Assembly: GCA_020047885.1 (NCBI GenBank)
Contig: JAIFNF010000099.1
Coordinates: forward strand, 1 to 16,686
DNA: 16,686 nt
Direction: 5' to 3'
From: Gammaproteobacteria bacterium
Lineage (GTDB): Bacteria > Pseudomonadota > Gammaproteobacteria > Competibacterales > Competibacteraceae
Made by a program: the position numbers and the translations under genes
In this document: positions 6,279 through 13,583 of the stretch, in pieces
Numbering within the stretch: the stretch's first letter is position 1
Layout of the letters: each line of letters begins with the position of its first letter
Notes under the pieces: generated by a model
What the model was told of the DNA's origin: nothing
The model's input: only the letters and a program-made list of their open reading frames with translations
Database searches by the model: none

Positions 6279-8153
6279 ATGGACTACCATGATTCGATTA
6301 TCCTGCGTAGCGGCCTGACCATGAGTGGCATTGTTCTGTTGGCGCTGTTGAGTATGATCAGTTCGATGTTCATCGCCGAATCCAGCAAGGGCGACGCGGC
6401 GGCGATTAATCGAGCCGGTTCCCTGCGCATGCAGTCCTACCGTATCGCCACTCGCCTGCAATATCCCACCGGCAGCAACAGTACCGATCATGCACGGATC
6501 GTGACTGAGGAAGTCCGTGCATTTGAGCGACGCCTGAAGGAGCTTTGGCAAACCGGCGCGATCGCATTGACAGCAGACGATCCGCGTCACCAAACGCTTA
6601 AGACCATCGAAACCTTCTGGCAAGAAACCTTGCGGCTGATTCTGGAAACCTCGGTGGCAGGTGCGTCGCCGCCCGCAGCCTACTTGCGGGAGGTGGATGA
6701 TTTTGTGGTTAAACTCGACGCCTTCGTAAAGCTACTTGAACAGGATACCGAAGCGAAAATTCTCCTGCTACGCTTAGTACAGGGTCTGGCCTTGTTCATG
6801 ACCCTGGTATTGGTCTCTGCTGCAATGTATCAGTTGCACAGTAGAGTGGTCACACCGCTATGTGATTTGGTAGATCTGGCGCATCGGGCACGGCGCGGCG
6901 ACCTGTCGGTGCGGGCGCAGCATGTCGGCAACGATGAACTGGGTGTGCTGGGTCAGGCGTTTAATCTGATGGCAGCGGATTTATCGACCTTGTACGCGAA
7001 CCTCGAAGCGCGGGTCGAAGCGCAAACCCAAGCGCTGCGGGTCAGCAACCACTCGCTGGAGCTGCTGTACCACACCACCCGCCGTTTGGGTGAATCGGCG
7101 CTGGACGACGCCACCTATCACGCGCTACTGGCGGAGATTGAGAAACTGACCGGCTTCGGTTCGGTTCGCTTGTGCCTGATTGATCCTGTGGCGCGCCAGG
7201 CGACCCGCGTGTTTATCACCGGCTCCTATTCTGCAAAGATCCCGCCTTTCTGCCAGCGTCCCTACTGTGAATCCTGTCTGGGCGATGGCGCGACCCATCC
7301 GCTGGCCGCCGATCACGCGACGTTTTCCATTCCCATCCGGGATCAGCAACAGCATTTTGGAGTGTTGATTGTCCGCAATCCGGGACTGGATTCGGTCGCC
7401 GCTTGGCAATTGCCGTTGCTGGAAGCGGTCGCGCGGCATATCGCCACTACCCTGCAAGCCAACCAGCAAGTTGAACATCGCCGTCGGCTGGCGCTATTTG
7501 AAGAGCGCAACGCCATGGCGCGCGATCTGCACGACTCACTGGCGCAAGCGTTGTCCTACCTGAAAATTCAGGTCGCCCGTCTGTATGGATCGGCGAACAG
7601 TGCTGAGTTGACTCCGGAAACCCGCGACATCATTGCGGAACTGCGCCAGGGTCTGAACGACGCCTATCGGCAGCTCCGCGAACTGATCACCACCTTCCGC
7701 CTGAAGATGGAGCATCCGCGTCTGGAAGAGAATGTGCGTGAGGTTGCGTGCGCGTTCAGTCGCCGGAGCGGATTGCCGGTTGAACTGGATCAGGTGGGTT
7801 GGACCTGCACACTGAATCCTAACGAGCAAATTCATGTGTTGCAGATTATTCGCGAGGCTTTGAACAACGCGATCAAGCACGCCCGCGCCGGTCAGGTGCG
7901 GATTCGACTCGATGGTGCCGACCGGGGTCAGGCGGTCATCGAAATTACCGATGACGGCACAGGGTTACTGGATAGCACCGAACGGGACGATCATTTTGGC
8001 CTTGCCATCATGCGTGAGCGCGCTAAATGCCTGGGCGGTACACTCGACATTGAATCCCGACTGGGTCAGGGTGCACGGGTGCGGCTATGCTTCCAGCCAG
8101 CCGGCAAAGCCTCCTGCCCAACCGCGTCGCACATGGAAATTCATCATGCCTGA
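6279..8153 (+). CDS. narX: Nitrate/nitrite sensor histidine kinase NarX
   Basis: A 624-residue inner-membrane kinase (E. coli NarX 598) that senses periplasmic nitrate and phosphorylates NarL. Order of parts: transmembrane segment about 10-33; the ligand-binding P-box INRAGSLRMQSYRIA from residue 43; periplasmic domain to about 165; second membrane segment (GLALFMTLVLVSAAMYQL); HAMP (VVTPLCDLVDLAHRARRGDL); a signalling helix; a GAF-like central domain with Cys325, Cys330 and Cys333 (CQRPYCESC); the HisKA_3 box ARDLHDSLAQALSY with phospho-acceptor His418; and the ATPase with REALNNAIKHA, DDGTGL and FGLAIMRERAKCLGG. The ATG at 6279 is chosen for its AGGAG site 8 bases upstream and membrane segment placement; a TTG at 6210 is in frame but unlikely. 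narL overlaps its end. Confidence 0.95.
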   Translation: MDYHDSIILRSGLTMSGIVLLALLSMISSMFIAESSKGDAAAINRAGSLRMQSYRIATRLQYPTGSNSTDHARIVTEEVRAFERRLKELWQTGAIALTADDPRHQTLKTIETFWQETLRLILETSVAGASPPAAYLREVDDFVVKLDAFVKLLEQDTEAKILLLRLVQGLALFMTLVLVSAAMYQLHSRVVTPLCDLVDLAHRARRGDLSVRAQHVGNDELGVLGQAFNLMAADLSTLYANLEARVEAQTQALRVSNHSLELLYHTTRRLGESALDDATYHALLAEIEKLTGFGSVRLCLIDPVARQATRVFITGSYSAKIPPFCQRPYCESCLGDGATHPLAADHATFSIPIRDQQQHFGVLIVRNPGLDSVAAWQLPLLEAVARHIATTLQANQQVEHRRRLALFEERNAMARDLHDSLAQALSYLKIQVARLYGSANSAELTPETRDIIAELRQGLNDAYRQLRELITTFRLKMEHPRLEENVREVACAFSRRSGLPVELDQVGWTCTLNPNEQIHVLQIIREALNNAIKHARAGQVRIRLDGADRGQAVIEITDDGTGLLDSTERDDHFGLAIMRERAKCLGGTLDIESRLGQGARVRLCFQPAGKASCPTASHMEIHHA

Positions 8154-8799
8154 GGACATCCAAACCATTTTGGTCATTGACGACCATCCTCTGATGCGCA
8201 AGGGGATTGTGCAATTGATCGCCATGGAGGCTTCATTGCGACTGGTCGGGGAAGCCGGCGATGGTCAGCGTGGCCTGGAGTTGGCGCTGCGGGAACGACC
8301 TGATCTGATTCTGCTCGATTTAAATATGCGCGGATGGAATGGCCTGGAGACGCTCAATGCGCTCAAAGGCGCTGATTTGGACAGCCGGGTGATCATTCTC
8401 ACCGTTTCCGACAGCGAGGAGGATGTGGCAAATGCGCTGCGAATGGGCGCTGATGGCTATCTGCTCAAGGACATGGAACCGGAGGAAGTGCTGCACAGCC
8501 TGAAAACCGCCGCCCAGGGTCAGATTGCCCTCGGCGAACGGGTAGCGGCGATTCTGGCGGACGTCCTGCGCCATGAGCACCAGCCTAAAGCGCTGGACGG
8601 TCTACGACTGACCGACCGGGAACGGGAAATTGTGACCCTGATTGCCGCGGGTTACAGCAACAAGCTCATTGCTCGCCGATTGAAGATTACCGAAGGAACT
8701 GTAAAGGTGCATGTGAAGCATTTGCTGCAAAAATTAAATCTCAATTCACGGGTTGAAGCCGCAGTCTGGGCTGTTCGGCATGAGATGAAGCCGGGCTGA
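8146..8799 (+). CDS. narL: Nitrate response regulator NarL
   Basis: A 217-residue cytoplasmic response regulator, the size of E. coli NarL (216), which on phosphorylation by NarX controls anaerobic respiration genes such as narGHJI. The receiver domain shows the acidic pair Asp12-Asp13 (VIDDHPLMRKG), phospho-acceptor Asp58 (DLILLDLNMRGWNGLETL), the Thr/Ser of ILTVSDSEED and Lys107 in GADGYLLKDMEPEE. The LuxR-type helix-turn-helix is LTDREREIVTLIAAG, then NKLIARRLKITEGTVKVHVK, near identical to NarL. The ATG at 8146 begins MPEDIQTILVIDDH and overlaps narX by 8 bases, implying coupled translation. mobB starts 6 bases after its stop. Confidence 0.96.
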   Translation: MPEDIQTILVIDDHPLMRKGIVQLIAMEASLRLVGEAGDGQRGLELALRERPDLILLDLNMRGWNGLETLNALKGADLDSRVIILTVSDSEEDVANALRMGADGYLLKDMEPEEVLHSLKTAAQGQIALGERVAAILADVLRHEHQPKALDGLRLTDREREIVTLIAAGYSNKLIARRLKITEGTVKVHVKHLLQKLNLNSRVEAAVWAVRHEMKPG

Positions 8800-8805
8800 G
8801 CTGCG

Positions 8806-9324
8806 ATGAATATGCTCGGCGTCAGCGGCTGGAGCGGTTGCGGTAAAACCACCCTAATGGTGGCTCTGATTCCCCGGTTGCAGGCGCGAGGGTTAACCGT
8901 GTCCACCCTCAAGCACGTGCACCATAATGTTGATCTGGATACGCCGGGCAAGGATACCCAGCGTCATCGTGCCGCCGGTGCCCATGAGGTGATTCTGGCC
9001 ACCGGCCGACGTTGGGCGTTGCTGCATGAGCTGCGCCAAGAACCGGAGCCGTCGCTGAATGAATTGGTGGCGCACTTGCAACCGGTGGATCTGGTGCTGG
9101 TGGAAGGCTGGAAAACCAGCGTGTATCCCAAGCTCGAAATCTGGCGACCCAGCGCAGTGGATAAGCCGCCGCGCTTCCCAGTGGATCGCACGATCATCGC
9201 GGTCGTTAGCGAATCGATCTTTGAGCCAGCGCCCTATGGTCGTCCGGATTTGCCGGTTTTCTTACTGACCGATCTGGAGGGCATCGCTGATTTTGTTGCC
9301 CAGCGTGTAGCGTGTAGTCCATGA
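8806..9324 (+). CDS. mobB: Molybdopterin-guanine dinucleotide biosynthesis protein MobB
   Basis: A 172-residue P-loop protein of the MobB family. MobB binds GTP and is thought to assist MobA in attaching GMP to molybdopterin, giving the bis-MGD cofactor used by NarG. Visible are Walker A GWSGCGKTTL at residues 8-17, the switch-like STLKHVHHNVDLDTPGKDTQ, RHRAAGAHEVILATGRRW, and the conserved LVLVEGWKTSVYPKLEI. The ATG at 8806 lies 6 bases after the narL stop, so it is likely cotranscribed with narXL. It runs tail-to-tail with moaA, 95 bp apart. Placement next to narXL and narGHJI fits a cofactor supply role. Confidence 0.93.
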   Translation: MNMLGVSGWSGCGKTTLMVALIPRLQARGLTVSTLKHVHHNVDLDTPGKDTQRHRAAGAHEVILATGRRWALLHELRQEPEPSLNELVAHLQPVDLVLVEGWKTSVYPKLEIWRPSAVDKPPRFPVDRTIIAVVSESIFEPAPYGRPDLPVFLLTDLEGIADFVAQRVACSP

Positions 9325-9419
9325 CTTATCCTCACTGAAGCTTGACGGAAGTGTATAAACGCCGGTCGAGTTCCCGACCCTGCGAGAAACGGGCTGAGGC
9401 ATTTCATACTAACCAAATC

Positions 9420-10433
9420 TCAACCACCGGTATGGCTCATGTGGCGCAGGATGATCGGCTGGCTGCCGAGTTGGAACTCATGGCCGTGCGGCTTGATCGC
9501 CATGGCTGCAACCATCGCCTGTTTCAGTCGCTCATGGTTGCCGGGGTGGGCGCGCAGGACATGACGTAAATCCACGGAATGTTCCTGTCCCAGACATAGC
9601 AATAACCGGCCTTCAGGCGATACCCGCACCCGGTTGCAATCGCCGCAGAAATTGTGACTGTGCGGCGAGATGAAGCCAATGCGCGTCGCACTGCCGGGAA
9701 TGCGGTAATAGCGCGACGGGCCGCCGGTGCTTTCGGTCGAGGAAATCAGGGTAAAGGTTTGAGCCAGATCGGCGCGGATGGCGTCGCTGGAATAATGGGT
9801 CTCGGCGCGATCATGATCGCCGATGAGGCCCAGCGGCATTTCTTCGATATAACTGATGTCTAATCCGTTTTCGACCGCGAAACGCGCTAGGTCGGTGACC
9901 TCATCATGATTGCGGCCTTTCAGGATCACGGTGTTCAGTTTGAGTCGCTGAAAGCCGACCGTCTGAGCCGCCCGAATACCGCGCAACACGGTTTCCAGTT
10001 CGCCCACCCGGGTGATGCGCCGGAAGCGTTCCGGATCCAAACTGTCCAGACTGATGTTAATTCGCGCCACGCCGGCGGCTTGCAGGTCGGCGGCGTAACG
10101 CTCCAGTTGTGAGCCATTCGTGGTCAATACCAATTCTGCCAACCCGTGTGTGCGCAACCGGCCGAGTTCCTGGAACAGCCACAACACATTCTGGCGCACC
10201 AAGGGTTCACCGCCGGTGATGCGTATTTTACGCACCCCCAGATCCACGAACGCCCGACCCAGGGTCGCCAACTCCTCCAGCGTCAGTACCCGGGCGCGCG
10301 GCAGAAAGGTCATCTGCTCGCTCATGCAGTAGAGACAGCGAAAGTCGCAGCGGTCGGTCACCGAGAACCGGACATAGTTGACTCGGCGACCGAAGCGGTC
10401 GACCAGTGGCGTTGGGGCTGGAGGCAGGGGCAT
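9420..10433 (-). CDS. moaA: GTP 3',8-cyclase MoaA (molybdenum cofactor biosynthesis)
   Basis: A 337-residue radical SAM enzyme that converts GTP to 3',8-cyclo-7,8-dihydro-GTP, the first step of molybdopterin synthesis. The N-terminal SAM cluster is Cys29, Cys33 and Cys36 (TDRCDFRCLYCM). The C-terminal substrate-binding cluster is Cys263, Cys266 and Cys280 (CGDCNRVRVSPEGRLLLC). Other marks are KIRITGGEPLVR, LTTNGSQLERYA, RINISLDSLDPERFRRIT and the terminal Gly-Gly (MSHTGG) needed for activity in this family. The ATG at 10433 lies 8 bases after the narI stop, so it is probably the last gene of the narGHJI operon, matching cofactor supply to nitrate reductase expression. Confidence 0.96.
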   Translation of the reverse strand: MPLPPAPTPLVDRFGRRVNYVRFSVTDRCDFRCLYCMSEQMTFLPRARVLTLEELATLGRAFVDLGVRKIRITGGEPLVRQNVLWLFQELGRLRTHGLAELVLTTNGSQLERYAADLQAAGVARINISLDSLDPERFRRITRVGELETVLRGIRAAQTVGFQRLKLNTVILKGRNHDEVTDLARFAVENGLDISYIEEMPLGLIGDHDRAETHYSSDAIRADLAQTFTLISSTESTGGPSRYYRIPGSATRIGFISPHSHNFCGDCNRVRVSPEGRLLLCLGQEHSVDLRHVLRAHPGNHERLKQAMVAAMAIKPHGHEFQLGSQPIILRHMSHTGG

Positions 10434-10441
10434 CGTGGATC

Positions 10442-11122
10442 TCAGCGTTGCCGCACCACTTGATAGGCGCGTACTGGATAGGTTACCGGTGCGCTCCAGA
10501 TATGCACCAGGCGGCTGAACGGGAACACCAGAAACACGGTCATGCCCAGCACCATGTGCAGTTTGAACAGGAAACCAATCGGCGTAATCGCCTCAACCGC
10601 TTCTACGGGATCGAAGGTCACGACATTCCGCGCCCACTGCATCAATAACATCATATTCCCGCCGTCCAGGTGCATCAACGAGACTGGCACGGTCAGCAGG
10701 CCGAGAATCAACTGCACATACAGCAGCAGCAGAATGAAGATGTCCATTTTGGTACTGGTCGCCCGTACCCGTGGATCGGTCAACCGCCGCTTAACCAGCA
10801 GGGTCAATCCGACAAAGCACATCACGCCGAAGATCGTACCGGCCACGACCGCCAGCACTTGCTTGGCGCTAGCGGAAATGCCCAGCGCGTGCAAAATTTC
10901 CGGCGGCGTCAACATGCCAAAGAGGTGGCCAAAGAACAGCAGGATGATGCCCACATGGAACAGATTACTGGCCAGCCGCATGTCCTTCTTGTTCAAAATC
11001 TGACTGGAATGCGCTTTCCAAGTGAACTGGTCACGGTCAAACCGCACCAGACTGCCGACCAGGAACACGGTGCCGGCCAGGTAGGGATAGACGCCAAAAA
11101 ACAGAGTATCCAGGTAACTCAT
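10442..11122 (-). CDS. narI: Respiratory nitrate reductase gamma subunit NarI (diheme cytochrome b)
   Basis: A 226-residue integral membrane cytochrome b (E. coli 225) that oxidises quinol and passes electrons through two b hemes to NarH. About five membrane helices are visible, for example LFFGVYPYLAGTVFLVGSLV and FILLLLYVQLILGLLTVPVS. The four expected heme ligands are His56 and His66 (NLFHVGIILLFFGHLFGM) and His189 and His207 (FKLHMVLG, SRLVHIWSAP), almost the same numbers as in E. coli. The ATG at 11122 begins MSYLDTLFFG, the family start; a longer frame to 11332 runs back through the repeat into narJ and is rejected. It is 74 bp after narJ and 8 bp before moaA. Confidence 0.97.
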   Translation of the reverse strand: MSYLDTLFFGVYPYLAGTVFLVGSLVRFDRDQFTWKAHSSQILNKKDMRLASNLFHVGIILLFFGHLFGMLTPPEILHALGISASAKQVLAVVAGTIFGVMCFVGLTLLVKRRLTDPRVRATSTKMDIFILLLLYVQLILGLLTVPVSLMHLDGGNMMLLMQWARNVVTFDPVEAVEAITPIGFLFKLHMVLGMTVFLVFPFSRLVHIWSAPVTYPVRAYQVVRQR

Positions 11123-11151
11123 GATCGTTTGCCTCGCATGATCGAAAACTG

Positions 11152-11190
11152 CCCTCACCCCCGACCCATCTCCCGCCTGCGGGAGATGGG
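11152..11190 (+). repeat. Palindromic repeat between narJ and narI
   Basis: The plus strand has the lead CCCTCACCCCCGA (11152-11164), then CCCATCTCCCGC (11165-11176), CT, and GCGGGAGATGGG (11179-11190), a perfect 12-bp inverted repeat. It lies in the 74-bp gap between the narJ stop and the narI start. In the mRNA it would form a strong hairpin, with no T-run to make it a terminator. It may affect processing or the NarI to NarGH ratio; that is inference. Confidence 0.85.
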
Positions 11191-11196
11191 AGGTTA

Positions 11197-11910
11197 TTAC
11201 CGGGAATAAGCGGGCGCGGGTGAAGGTGAAGACGGGGGAACCCATTGCATCGGTTGCGGTGCGCCCGGCATGGGGCGGTTTATGCCGCAACCGTCCTGAT
11301 TCCCGAGAAACGTCACGGCCTCCTCTTCCCAAATCTGGTCCATATTGACCACGGTCTGATCCGGTCCCTCATTAGCGACCTGGCGGCGAATATCCGCAAT
11401 ATCTGCCGGTTCACCGACCAGTGCGGAGAGCGCTTCGAACACCACGTGATAATCACTGCCGCGCTCGGTCAGGCGGACACCCAGTAAGGCGATGACGTGC
11501 ATGGCGTCCGCCAGCAATTCCACCGCCTCCTCTGGTGGTCGTTGCGCCAGATATTCCAGAAACAGCGGGAGGTAGTCCGGCAATTCACGGGCATTCAGCT
11601 CGAAACCGTGCTGCCGATAGACCTCCAGCAGATCGACCATCGCCTGGCCGCGATCCCGCGATTCGCCGTGCAGATGTTCAAACAGATGCAGCGACAGCGC
11701 CCGCCCCCGGTCAAACAGCCGGATATACCGCTCCTGCAATTCCATCACATCGGTTTGCGCCATTTGCCGCATCAGCGTCCGCAACGCCTGGCGCTCCCGT
11801 TCTGGCAACAGGCGCTCCTGCTCCAGCGCATCCGCCATTTCACCCAACGCCGCTTGCATCTCTGGTTGCGGATAGCACAGCAGCGCCGACAGCACTTTCA
11901 GGGTTTTCAT
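11197..11910 (-). CDS. narJ: Nitrate reductase molybdenum cofactor assembly chaperone NarJ
   Basis: A 237-residue cytoplasmic chaperone (E. coli 236) of the TorD/DmsD superfamily that binds apo-NarGH and assists cofactor insertion and docking to NarI. It begins MKTLKVLSALLCYPQPEMQ and contains LQERYIRLFDRGRALSLHLF, EHLHGESRDRGQAMVDLLE, the ELPDYLPLFLEYLA motif and the WEEEAVTF segment near the C-terminus. The tail is Pro/Ser-rich (PPSSPSPAPAYSR) and ends 7 bases from the repeat at 11152-11190. The start ATG overlaps the narH stop (ATGA), implying coupled translation. Confidence 0.96.
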   Translation of the reverse strand: MKTLKVLSALLCYPQPEMQAALGEMADALEQERLLPERERQALRTLMRQMAQTDVMELQERYIRLFDRGRALSLHLFEHLHGESRDRGQAMVDLLEVYRQHGFELNARELPDYLPLFLEYLAQRPPEEAVELLADAMHVIALLGVRLTERGSDYHVVFEALSALVGEPADIADIRRQVANEGPDQTVVNMDQIWEEEAVTFLGNQDGCGINRPMPGAPQPMQWVPPSSPSPAPAYSR

Positions 11911-13454
11911 TCGGCTTTCTCCACCCGAATCGGGTCAGCCCGGCGCACGGTGATCTTCTTGCCGCCGAACAGATTGGTTTTATCGGTTCCCGGCGAACAG
12001 CCATTGCCGAAGCTGAACCCGCAACCGCCGCGTTCGCCAAAGGCGTCGTAGGTGGCTGAGGCGTATTCCCGGTGACTGGTCGGAATCACGAAGCGATCTT
12101 CGTAGTTCGCAATCGCCAGATAGCGGTACATGGACTCCACCTGATCAAGGCGCAGATTGACGGCTTTCAACACATCGTCGCGGATTTCGCCATCGACGGT
12201 CTTGGCGCGCATATAGGCACGCATCGCCAGCATCCGCTCCAGCGCCAGCTTGACCGGCTTTTCATCGCCCGCCGTCAGCAGATTGGCCAAATACTTCAAG
12301 GGAATCCGCAGGGAACCGACATCCGGGATGATGCCATTCATACCGATTTGACCGGCCTCAGCGCGAGACTGAATCGGCGACAACGCCGGCACATACCAGA
12401 CCATCGGCAGCGTCCGATACTCGGGATGCAATGGGAACGCGATCTTCCAGTCAATCGCCATCTTGTACACCGGCGATTTCTGCGCCGACTCCAGCCAGGC
12501 GTCGGGAATGCCGACTTTACGCGCCTCGGCCTGCACCACCGGATTGAACGGATCCAGGAAAATATCCAGTTGCGCCTGATACAGACCTTGCTCATCGACG
12601 ACGCTGGCGGCGGCTTCGATCTTGTCGGCGTCGTACAGCAACACGCCGAGATAGCGGATACGGCCGACGCAGGTTTCCGAACACACCGTCGGCTGACCCG
12701 ATTCAATACGCGGGTAGCAGAAGATGCACTTCTCGGACTTGCCGGTATTCCAGTTGTAGTAAATCTTTTTGTACGGACAACCGGAGACGCACATCCGCCA
12801 ACCCCGGCACTTGTCTTGATCAATCAACACAATGCCGTCTTCCTCGCGCTTGTAAATCGCGCCCGATGGACACGAAGCCACACACGCCGGGTTCAGGCAG
12901 TGTTCGCACAGGCGCGGCAGATACATCATGAAGCTGTTTTCAAACTCGCCATACATCTCCTTCTGGATGCCCTCAAAGTTATAATCCTTGGAGCGCTTGG
13001 CGAATTCGGTGCCGAGAATTTCCTCCCAGTTCGGCCCGCCCACGATTTTCTGCATCCGCTCACCACTGATCGCGGAACGGGGTCGAGCGACCGGCATCGC
13101 CTTGGATTCCGGCGCATTCTGTAAATGCGCGTAGTCGTAATCCCACGGCTCGTAATAGTCATCAATGGCGGGCAGGTCGGGATTGGCGAAGATATTCGCC
13201 AGAATCCGCCACTTGCTGCCCTGCTTCGGCTCGATTTTACCGTCCTTGCGGCGTTTCCAACCACCATTCCACTGCTCCTGATTCTCCCAGTCCTTGGGAT
13301 AGCCAATGCCGGGCTTGGTCTCGACATTGTTGAACCAGGCGTATTCCATCCCATCTCGGGAAGTCCAGACATTCTTGCAGGTCACGGAACAGGTGTGGCA
13401 ACCAATGCACTTGTCCAGGTTCAAGACCATCGCAATTTGTGCGCGTACTTTCAT
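11907..13454 (-). CDS. narH: Respiratory nitrate reductase beta subunit NarH
   Basis: A 515-residue iron-sulfur subunit (E. coli 512) that carries electrons from NarI to NarG on the cytoplasmic side of the membrane. It begins MKVRAQIAMVLNLDKCIGCH, with Cys16, 19, 22 and 26 of the first cluster. Further clusters are in LCEHCLNPACVASCPSG and KCRGWRMCVSGCPYKK, where Trp replaces a Cys ligand as expected for the [3Fe-4S] cluster, and in SEKCIFCYPRIESGQPTVCS followed by ETC. The ATG at 13454 is the family start; a longer frame to 13499 enters the upstream repeat and is rejected. It overlaps narJ by 4 bases and is 129 bp after narG, a gap filled largely by a paired repeat. Confidence 0.98.
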   Translation of the reverse strand: MKVRAQIAMVLNLDKCIGCHTCSVTCKNVWTSRDGMEYAWFNNVETKPGIGYPKDWENQEQWNGGWKRRKDGKIEPKQGSKWRILANIFANPDLPAIDDYYEPWDYDYAHLQNAPESKAMPVARPRSAISGERMQKIVGGPNWEEILGTEFAKRSKDYNFEGIQKEMYGEFENSFMMYLPRLCEHCLNPACVASCPSGAIYKREEDGIVLIDQDKCRGWRMCVSGCPYKKIYYNWNTGKSEKCIFCYPRIESGQPTVCSETCVGRIRYLGVLLYDADKIEAAASVVDEQGLYQAQLDIFLDPFNPVVQAEARKVGIPDAWLESAQKSPVYKMAIDWKIAFPLHPEYRTLPMVWYVPALSPIQSRAEAGQIGMNGIIPDVGSLRIPLKYLANLLTAGDEKPVKLALERMLAMRAYMRAKTVDGEIRDDVLKAVNLRLDQVESMYRYLAIANYEDRFVIPTSHREYASATYDAFGERGGCGFSFGNGCSPGTDKTNLFGGKKITVRRADPIRVEKAE

Positions 13455-13492
13455 CTCTATAATCCTCAATCGGTTTACCGCCTCGGATTTCG

Positions 13493-13575
13493 CCCTCACC
13501 CTAACCCTCTCCCACAGGGAGAGGGAACTGGCTTGCTCCCCTCTCCCCTTGTGGGAGAGGGGCCAGGGGTGAGGG
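13493..13575. repeat. Paired palindromic repeats (two inverted units) between narG and narH
   Basis: On the plus strand, unit one has the lead CCCTCACCC (13493-13501) and the hairpin CCCTCTCCC/GGGAGAGGG (13505-13513 with 13517-13525, 3-base loop). Unit two has CCCCTCTCCC/GGGAGAGGGG (13538-13547 with 13553-13562, 5-base loop) and the inverted lead GGGTGAGGG (13567-13575). The two leads are perfect inverse copies, so the whole 83 bp can fold as a cruciform, as in the BIMEs built from enterobacterial REP sequences. It lies between two genes whose products are needed 1:1, and has no T-run for a terminator. Confidence 0.88.
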
Positions 13576-13583
13576 GGCTGAAA

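Noticed and set aside
9364..9379. Hairpin GGTCG/CGACC between mobB and moaA as a bidirectional terminator
   Set aside because: The stem is only 5 bp with a 6-base loop and no T-run on either side, so it is too weak to call.
11123..11332. N-terminal extension of narI
   Set aside because: It runs through the palindromic repeat and into narJ; MSYLDTLFFG at 11122 is the family start.
12072..13124. A 350-codon open frame opposite narH
   Set aside because: It is antisense to the conserved iron-sulfur clusters of NarH and its sequence has no recognisable features.
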